The position numbers and the translations under genes are program-made. The notes beneath the pieces are model-generated. The model did no database searches. It had not been told where the DNA came from and saw nothing but the letters and a program-made list of their open reading frames with translations. From Pieris napi (Eukaryota > Arthropoda > Insecta > Lepidoptera > Pieridae), in contig NC_062246.1 of the NCBI RefSeq assembly GCF_905475465.1, positions 7,404,001 through 7,468,000 of the forward strand: 64,000 bases of DNA, in the 5' to 3' direction. Shown in pieces: positions 56,668 to 64,000 of the stretch (the stretch's first letter is position 1; each line of letters begins with the position of its first letter).

Positions 56668-56952
56668 GCTCTTCCGGTGTTTACGTGTCTTTGTTGCGTC
56701 TAATTTCGGTTACTGCTATAAATCTGCATTCGGGGTGAGGGGAGGCCAGGTGCGGGGGCGGCAGATGTCACGCGGCTGACCCACATCTCACCTACGTATT
56801 ATCAACATATTGGCACGCTTAATTTTTTTGTAAGGCACACTTTAAAGTTATCGTTAACCTTTGCAGGCATTGTCAAACTATTAATTGCATTTAAATTTTA
56901 GTGCCATTAATATAAATGTATTTTTTTCAAGTTTATTTTCTTAATTTTTTTA
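56668..56952. other. non-coding stretch with GC patch
   Basis: GC-rich unique patch at about 56690-56800 (GGTGAGGGGAGGCC, GTGCGGGGGCGGCAG, CACGCGGCTGACCC). No gene. Confidence 0.4.
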
Positions 56953-57068
56953 TACAGAACTGGCAATACGTTTGGCCACAATCATATCTGAAGTGAAAAG
57001 ATATTGGAGGCTATTGGAGAGCCTGTCCAGGAGATGCCTATTTAACCGCCGCTTATATTAAACTTTAC
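56953..57068 (-). mobile_element. dispersed retroelement tail W, copy 3
   Basis: ACAGAACTGGCAATACGTTTGG, CACAATCATATCTGAAG, TGTCCAGGAGATGCCTATTTA, ACCGCCGCTTATATTAAAC. Same orientation as 38325-38460. Confidence 0.75.
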
Positions 57069-57624
57069 AATTTGTACTTGGATTAGATGTAAAATTTGAT
57101 TAATAAATTTAATTCCTTACATAAAAAATCACAATTAGTTATTTTTCGAAACCACTCTGATAGTAAACATAAACATAGGAATAGACAACACAGATTCTAT
57201 TTGCCCATATCATAAACAAACTAATGAATAGATAACTCATAACCGGAACATATTTTAGTAGGTAACAATATAACACTGATACATTTATTTCTAATTCCAA
57301 GTTCAAACATCAAAGTATTTAACGATGATCTAGAGGAAACATATTTGTATATATGTTTGTAAGAACAAACCTCTCCAAACTATATCAAGCACATAAACAA
57401 AACAATAATGTAAATAATGAATTAAGTCACATAATATACGAGTATACTTCTCGTTTGTTAGAGTAAAAACAAGTGAAGATCATTCCTTCGCTCAGGAATA
57501 TACAAAAAACTTTAGATAATGATTATGCGGGATTCAGGTTCATCTACAATGTCCCTGGTCTAAAGTTCGTTATTTAGAAAAAAAATTCTTATTTTATTTT
57601 ATTATTTACGTAGACAAAAAATCT
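57069..57624. other. non-coding stretch
   Basis: AT-rich with no gene recognised. Confidence 0.4.
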
Positions 57625-57765
57625 GGTTCATCTGACGTTAAGTGAAACGCACGTACACACTGCCAGGGGGCCTGCAAGTGCGTTGCTAACTACACTCTTA
57701 TCTTGAAGGACTCTAAGTCGAATTGGTTCGGAAAAACTCCAGTGGACCAGCTGGTTCCACACAGA
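57625..57765 (-). mobile_element. non-LTR retrotransposon tail N1, copy 10
   Basis: CTGACGTTAAGTGA, GCCAGGGGGCCTGCAAGTGCG, CTTGAAGGACTCTAAGTCG, AATTGGTTCGG and AGCTGGTTCCACA (the reverse of TGGAACCAGCT at the ORF end). Confidence 0.85.
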
Positions 57766-58609
57766 GAGATTTACCGGCTCATTCTGAGTCAGGGCTTTTA
57801 ATAATTGCTTTATTGCCAAGGTCCAAAGAGCTGGTCATATAAAGGAAATGTCAAAAAGCACTACCAAATGTTTCTATATTGTGTCCATTGATCAGCTAAC
57901 AGATTTGCACCTATCTATCTAAACATACTTTGCACTATAAGGATTTGGTGCCGCCTCAATTACAGGCTGGAACAAACAGGGAATTTGAAGTCTTTCTGCG
58001 GCACTATCCGAATATTTGCAGCCGAACCTTGAATTCGAAAACGATCTTATCAATGCAAAATAGATTTATTGAAACTTAAAGCACTTTAATAACTTTACAA
58101 TTTCTCCGAACAAAACCATGTTATGATTTTTTCCAGTATTTAATAGGTGTCTTCTATTTTAATGTGTTATTCGAAAATAATTAAATTACTATATCAGCCA
58201 CGAGGATTGCTGAAAATAAATAAGTGGGAGTATGTTGGTGTGTATTGGGTTCAAGTTCAGGCGAGGCCAACGACCCGCGTGACGTCACACGTCTTGTCTA
58301 CCAGCCACAACCGCCTACACCACATTCAGCCTCTACTATATATTTGCACTTTACCCCAAACAATCTTGTACTCAATAATCTGTAGTTATCATAATCCAAA
58401 TCTTCGTCGCTTTCAGAATACTTTTATGTTCTATTAACTTTTATTTGATTCGTATTAATTCGCAGTATAGCCTTTGTTAAAATATCAATATTAGTAATAA
58501 AAACGTATAGTTATATTGGTAATTAACCTAATAATATGTCAAAAGCTTTAAAATTCAAACTAAAATCTGAAAAGGACAAATCTTTGTAGGTATTGGCTGC
58601 GACGTTTTG
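57766..58609. other. upstream flank of the promoter
   Basis: Mostly AT-rich unique sequence with no repeat recognised. No coding signal. Confidence 0.4.
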
Positions 58610-59095
58610 CATACAATTTAAGTAGGTAGAGCGATAAGGAGTGTAGAAAGTCTGCGAGAGGGCGGCGGAGCGGGTCGTATGTAAAACGGCTCGGAAAATC
58701 CATAACGCGCCGCGGAAAACCCTTTTAATATACGGCACGTAAATAAGCGCGGGGGCGGCGCGGAGCGGGGCGGCGCACCGCGCGCTGTGATTGGCCGGTC
58801 GGGCCCCGCCCCGCGCGCGCTGAAAAACTTGCGGAAAAACGGTGCGAGCGCGCGCCAGTGCCTCTCGGACTCGCTCGGTGGGCGGACGCCACTCGCGCTA
58901 GAGACGGCGCGACCACGGACCGGCGGCAGCGGCCGCGAAATGCCCGCGCTGGCCCTGCGCGACCAGCCGCTCGACTGCTCCCTGCGCCTGCGCGCCTCCA
59001 CCACACCGACCTGGCGCGACCACCCCCACGGTCAGTCTCTGTTCTCTCCCCTACTGTTCGTTCGCGCTACTCACTTAACCGCCCGTGATAACTGA
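58610..59095 (+). promoter_or_regulatory. CpG-rich promoter region
   Basis: The most GC/CpG-dense block of the window. In order: GC boxes (GGGGGCGGCGCGGAGCGGGG, 58749-58770), an inverted CCAAT box GATTGGCC (58789-58796), GGGCCCCGCCCCG (58801-58813), an initiator-like CCAGTG with its A at 58857, and GGACG at 58884-58888. That last motif is exactly +28 to +32 from that A and fits the insect DPE consensus RGWYV. No TATA box at -30. The CCAAT box would sit near -65. The proposed start site is inference from motif spacing. Confidence 0.5.
58940..59030 (+). CDS. first coding exon of an unidentified host gene (predicted)
   Basis: ATG at 58940 in good context (GCGAAATGC), 83 bp after the putative start site, opens 30 codons plus one base: MPALALRDQPLDCSLRLRAS, then TTPTWRDHPH. 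It stops at a consensus-like donor CACG|GTCAGT (59031). Composition is GC-rich at third positions, unlike the AT-rich surroundings. PLDCS is one residue away from the PxDLS motif that binds the corepressor CtBP, so a transcription regulator is conceivable. That is only a suggestion. The protein is not recognised and no second exon is seen before 64000. The same frame is open upstream to about 58787 but only from a non-ATG codon, so this ATG is preferred. Confidence 0.5.
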
Positions 59096-60780
59096 TAGTG
59101 CTAGTGATCCGTTTCGATGCATCAATTTCTATTTGATTATCATTCGCTGCGCACAAGTAAGTAGAAGATTCATTCATTTTTATCGGTGCGGATCATGGAT
59201 GTGGAAAAATACGCGAGGTGGTTCCCGTGCGCGTTCAATGTTTCGAAGAATCGCTAAGTGATTTTTAATTAATAACTTCACATAATGTGAGAAATCTTAA
59301 ACTATTTCGGATAATTTGCATTAGACAATTTACTATATCGCATTGGACATTATATTTCCAATAAATACTTTTAAAGTGACTTCAATATTAACAATAAATT
59401 TCGACTTTACTAGTTGGCCCATTACTCATAGAAATCATTCCAATTGTAGTGTTCTTTCTTAACCCTGCTACAAGTACCGATAGTTCAGGTGCGTAATTGA
59501 TAGCACACGTGGTGTTCACATAAAGATGTGTCAACAAGCCGATAATCCCGGAAGGGTTGTCCCCTCGCAATATTAACTCGCAAGAATCCAAAACGTCTTT
59601 GACCTGTACCCCGTAGGATCATTCAATTTTTCGTAATACGAGTAATGGTACTGATGGACTTTCGCCCCTCGCTATGTCTTTTGATAACAGTCCTTTGATA
59701 GTGCTGAATGCTCACCCCCGACAATCTTGCTAAATTATATTTGTCATGTGAATTTAAAATAATTTATGGATAGAAAAGTCGATATGCATATTAAAAATGC
59801 ATTATAATTTTGATTATATATTATTTGGACTATTCTATAATAAATGGTTTGGACAAATAAACGTTTAATCAGAATGAAGGTAAATATAACAAAATTTATT
59901 ACTTTGGACCGTGAAAATTACAATTAACGTAGTGCCTACTTAATTTGATCTACTTTCATACAATTAATCAGTGGTAGCATAGAAAGTAATGACTGCAACA
60001 TAGTTAAATATTTATAATTTAATTTTTTCTTACCAAACTAATATAAAGTGACAAAAAAAACAAAAAGATTTGGCTCTCAATAAAATCTACTTTCTTTAAC
60101 TTTGACTTTAAAATGCAAACAACAAAAATAAATTTAAGTTGTAAATATGAAGCAAACGTCCGAAATTCTGACAGATATACTATGTTTAATAATAAAACTT
60201 ATTTTGTCTTTGTCGTTGTGTTTGTTGTGTGTATTACAAACTTGAATCAAAACGTCAACAGTATGTAAAGGTCAAAAGCAACCCACGGGACGGTAGCCCC
60301 GAATTTGTGTTATGATTATAGTTGATATCAATTACCAAATATAATGGCGACTTATGTCCGGTGTATGAGAGAGCGGTGAACTTTGCGGGATCACGCGAAC
60401 TTACCCACGCACCTGTACACGCATTTCGATATAATAACAGTTCTCTTATTATAATTATGCCATGTGTTTTGCCGCGACCGCTATGAACGAATTTATTGTG
60501 CTACTTATAAAGCCAAAAGATTATTGCGTCAGTCAAAAACAAATGTATAAAGTTATAAACTAAATTCTTTGACGTTCAAACGTCATAATTAACATATAAA
60601 CAACATTAAAATATAAACTAAAAATTAGTATAAGTAAAAAAGGCGTGAAAAAAGTCATTCAGAAACAAATGATTAAAATTTTATTATTACATATAATTAT
60701 TCGACGTTTGAAACATTATTTTATGAATATTATATTGTAATATATCTTAGTAAATACTAGAAATCTAAATCTTGTGTAAG
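59031..60780 (+). other. probable first intron, part 1
   Basis: Begins with the GT donor. AT-rich unique sequence with no gene. Contains the palindrome TGACGTTCAAACGTCA (60570-60585), similar to the one at 45422. Confidence 0.4.
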
Positions 60781-60845
60781 AAGGAACGCTGCCAGTATCT
60801 TCGGAACCTTGCCTAAAGGGGAGTCCCTTTTAATAATATATTTTA
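60781..60845 (+). mobile_element. retroelement tail fragment matching 32300-32362
   Basis: GGAACGCTGCCAGTATCTTC, GGAACCTTGCCTAAAGGG, TCCCTTTTAATAATATATTTTAG. Nearly identical to the last codons and 3' flank of the 31926-32359 fragment. Confidence 0.85.
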
Positions 60846-63113
60846 GTTATTGTATTATATTTTTAAGGTTATTAAGTAGGTATTACTTTTAAATTCTGTA
60901 ATTTGGTTTTTAATCTTACACATCAGGTAATAAGAACATGTACCTAATCATATACTTTACAAAAATTCTGTAGATTTTTACGAGTTATTGATTTGCAGTG
61001 AGATGCTTTTTTATAATTTTACACCTTTGACTTTGTGTGCATTAATACATTAAGAAATTGAAACTCTGTATTAATAAACAATTTTTTAATTTAATAACAT
61101 CTATATTTTATTAAAACGAAACTAATATCAAAATGGAACCATAAGATGCTAATTAACAGACACGTAATTTATATTGTTTAGTTACTTGATCATTAACATA
61201 TTCAAATTGTTGTTATTTTTAAATATTTTAGTAATTACGCTGTAGAGCATATTATAATTTTTGAAGTCGCGACGGCCGGCGCGTACGCAACGCGAGCATT
61301 TATAAAGTATTTTTGAATAATGAGAGCTGATTGCATTAGCATATTAATAAAGCCTCATTAAAATAGCTCTGCATAATGATATTCATAATGATTGTTCTGT
61401 TTCATTGTATAATGGGGTTTTTGTTCACGGTTAATGTTAAGCGATCATAAGACTGATCTACAATCACCTTAAGCAGTTAAAATTAAAAGTTCACTGCGAT
61501 TTTTCTTTAATGAAACTACTAATATACAAATTTACGTAGTACAGTGATTATCTCGTAAAGAACACTTTTCAGAGTACTTTGAATCTTAATGTGAAAAAAA
61601 GAAACTATAATTTATAATGTGCAAGTGTAATTATTAGGAGAGCGAGTAAAAAATTAATTAGTGCACAACTAGCCAAAAATGTTTGTTAAAATGAAAGCTT
61701 GCTTTATTTAGTATTTGGATAATGAAATCTGTTTTCATTAACAATTTACCTGCTTACATAATGTTTATTGTTAACACTCGGTTTGGTCGTAATTTATTTT
61801 TAAAGGAACAGGAACACATGACAAACACACAAACGGGGATAGAAAATAATGTTAAAATGTAAAAAATCTAAGCTGTATATTATATTTTTTTTGTCATGAT
61901 TGGAAATTAAACGGGCTTATTATTATTATTATAAAGGATTATTATAATAGTAACTTTTAATAACTTTTATTTACCAAATAAATCTTACATCTATTCCTTC
62001 TATATCTGTTCCTTATACGTTTTAGATTTGATATATTCTGTTCTTTTATGGCTTGTCTAAGATTTGTTACAATCAACTCTGAGTTCAACAATTGTAATAG
62101 TTTTTTTATTAGCGGTTAGCCATAGAAATGTAAAGTAACTGAGGAGAGTTCTAAGAATGAGTAAGTGGAGGAAAGGCAGGACAAGCCACTTGTTAACTCC
62201 CACGAAATTCCCCGCAATTATTCAGTTATTCCGACGGGGAACTTAGACACGCATACCAACTCATGTGGGCTTTAACCGACAACAATAATACGACCAATTA
62301 TCAATAAATATTGTTATAAACAAATGAGAGTTAGCCTACGTTCCAGGCTTATAACCTGACCTGACAGAATTAACAGCGGCTAAAATACACAAGTATCCGC
62401 CAACTACGACATTAAAATCTTTAGTCCATTTATACTCTGAAGCCATGAGAAATAATTATTTGCTTCTAACTTGAGGGTAATATAAGCTTCCCGCAAAATG
62501 GCAATTAGAAGTTCTCAAAAACACTTATTCTCTTAGAATAACTGTTGTAAAAAAAACTATACTACGTATTATTCGGTAATTTGCAAAATTCTGTTGTTGC
62601 TGTCTCTGTTTAAAGCATACAAATTATAGAGACAGCTATATTTAACCCCAATCGTGAATTTAAAAGTTATAGTTAAACAGTATCAGGATATTATATATAG
62701 AACTAATATTGAACAATTGTAAATTTTTAATGTTTTTGAGGTATTAAATCAAGGCTCTGTTTCAGTTAAATGATGTCTTTTGTGATAAATTACATCAATT
62801 AATCAATTGAAATTTTATTTATCCTATAAAGGTATCGAATAGATTAACGGTAATTTTATTTACATTAAATATTCATAATTATCATTTAGTATCAATGAAA
62901 CTATTCTAATTGCGGACAAAATTATTGGAATGATAATATAAAATCTAATTATAAAGTCTTTAAGAACGTCATTTGTTTTTACATACATAAATTACAGAAT
63001 AGTAGCTGGGGTATTCCTATGCTTATGGATCACACGATCATTTAAAAGCCCACAACAAGTACAAGACCGGGAAAACAGTTTTAACATGTATAAATAGTGT
63101 ACGCTTAAGAAGA
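60846..63113 (+). other. probable first intron, part 2
   Basis: AT-rich, apparently unique. 62150-62350 is more GC-balanced (CCCACGAAATTCCCCGC, TTCCGACGGGGAAC). No gene recognised. Confidence 0.4.
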
Positions 63114-63355
63114 GCAATGTTGGCCTAGTGGCATTAGCGTGCGGCTCTCATCACTGAGTTCGTAGATTCGGTTCGGGATCGCATCTAAGAGTCGCTCGTA
63201 CGTTGAAGGAAAACATCGTGATGAAACCTGCATCTCTAATCAAAAATCTATAGTTTCTGACAGAAGACACATTTGTCTATGATAAGAATGATAAAGACGG
63301 TTGCAATCTGATGCTTAGACCAATTAAGGGTTGTAGCGCACTGGATTATTATTAT
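63114..63355 (+). mobile_element. tRNA-derived SINE (family 1)
   Basis: AATGTTGGCCTAGTGGC (A box), TCGTAGATTCGGTTCGGGATC (B box disrupted by a small insertion), GAAGGAAAACATCGTGATG and a tail GGGTTGTAGCGCACTGGATTATTATTATTA. The core is partly replaced by unrelated sequence. Confidence 0.8.
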
Positions 63356-64000
63356 TAGCGTAAAAAATAATATTATTAAATAAAATCTATTATTATAGCT
63401 ATTGTTAGTACCCACGTCGGCGTCTTCCGGATTTTCACTTATAAAACTCATATGTTGTATAAGTGTTAAACCAAATATGGTTTTAAAGTTAAAAAATAAT
63501 TACACTATACGGTTTCTATTCGGTATTAAATGAAGCGATTACAATTGTTTATTTCGACACACTTTATTTGGCAGTTCTTACTATAAAACTAGTACAATAT
63601 AACACTTAAATAATTAGGAGGGCAACGGATTGCTTTCAAGAATTGCAGAACTAGACATGATATATAAGTTCTATAAATAAAAATATGTCTCAGTTCTGTA
63701 TGTAATAATATGTCTAAGTGTAACAAATCTAAATTGAACTATTTAATAATAATTGATTAACTTGAGATAAGCTTAGCTTACTTAAACTTTATTTAAGGAA
63801 TTAAATAATTGTATTTTTATGATAATGAGTTTTAGAAACGGTGAAGTTTAAGGTTATATGCTCACTGTCAACAGTAAATCTCTAACGCACACTAAACACT
63901 GAGTAGAGAGAGGGGAATAGCGTCCAAAATATGGCTAGAGGTGCGGGTTAGAGTGAGATAGGATCTACCGCTGCCGTATACGTGAGAGCAAGAGAAGCTA
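63356..64000. other. non-coding stretch to window end
   Basis: AT-rich. The last 110 bp become purine-rich and GC-balanced. No gene recognised. Confidence 0.35.

Noticed and set aside
58618..59006. Minus-strand open frames of 93 and 128 codons across the CpG-rich promoter
   Set aside because: High GC depletes stop codons on both strands. The residues are Arg/Ala/Pro-rich with no domain, and the plus strand has the start-site and splice signals.

Overview
The window looks like a gene-poor, transposon-rich stretch of a lepidopteran (moth or butterfly) nuclear genome. It is AT-rich. It carries repeated short retroposons with a tRNA-like head (TGGCCTAGTGGC plus GGTTCGATCCC) and a CGCCGTCGACTTTTTGGGTCTAAGGC core. 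It also has ten copies of one non-LTR retrotransposon tail (CGGCAACGCACTCGCGAGCCC...ACATCAGGTGAGCCTCCTGCCCGTTTG) and other tails I associate with Lepidoptera. No bacterial or viral gene structure is visible. All family names here come from pattern recognition, without a database search.

Layout. 0-24 kb is a gene desert: a foldback element (124-1221), SINEs, LINE tails, a minisatellite (6.8 kb) and several GC/CpG-rich islands of unique sequence. 24.7-28.4 kb holds the best-preserved genetic unit, a 3.6-kb DNA transposon. It has 27-bp terminal inverted repeats and a minus-strand, two-exon transposase-like gene with a D/D/(D or E) core (VTMD, WSDSCAGQNKN, LDSDRDFGRIEK). A cluster of copies of a terminal-repeat motif lies upstream of that gene. 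28.4-38.3 kb has a diverged tandem repeat built around a palindrome, an inverted duplication (30992-31532), a retroelement C-terminal fragment (31.9-32.4 kb) and more repeats. 38.7-39.6 kb is an internally deleted PIF/Harbinger element. 41-50 kb holds LINE tails, a small MITE, a Tc1-like transposase relic, a second tRNA-derived SINE family and an inverted-duplicate retroinsertion with a 12-bp target duplication (48395-48906). 50-58.5 kb is mostly unique AT-rich sequence with tandem repeats.

The only candidate host gene starts near the right end. A strongly GC-rich block (about 58.6-59.1 kb) has a CCAAT box, GC boxes, an initiator-like CCAGTG with a correctly spaced DPE-like GGACG, and an ATG at 58940. 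The short first coding exon runs into a GT splice donor at 59031. The rest of the window would then be its first intron, and the desert to the left, with its scattered CpG-rich islands, could be its upstream regulatory landscape. That link is inference. I do not recognise the gene from its 30 visible residues.
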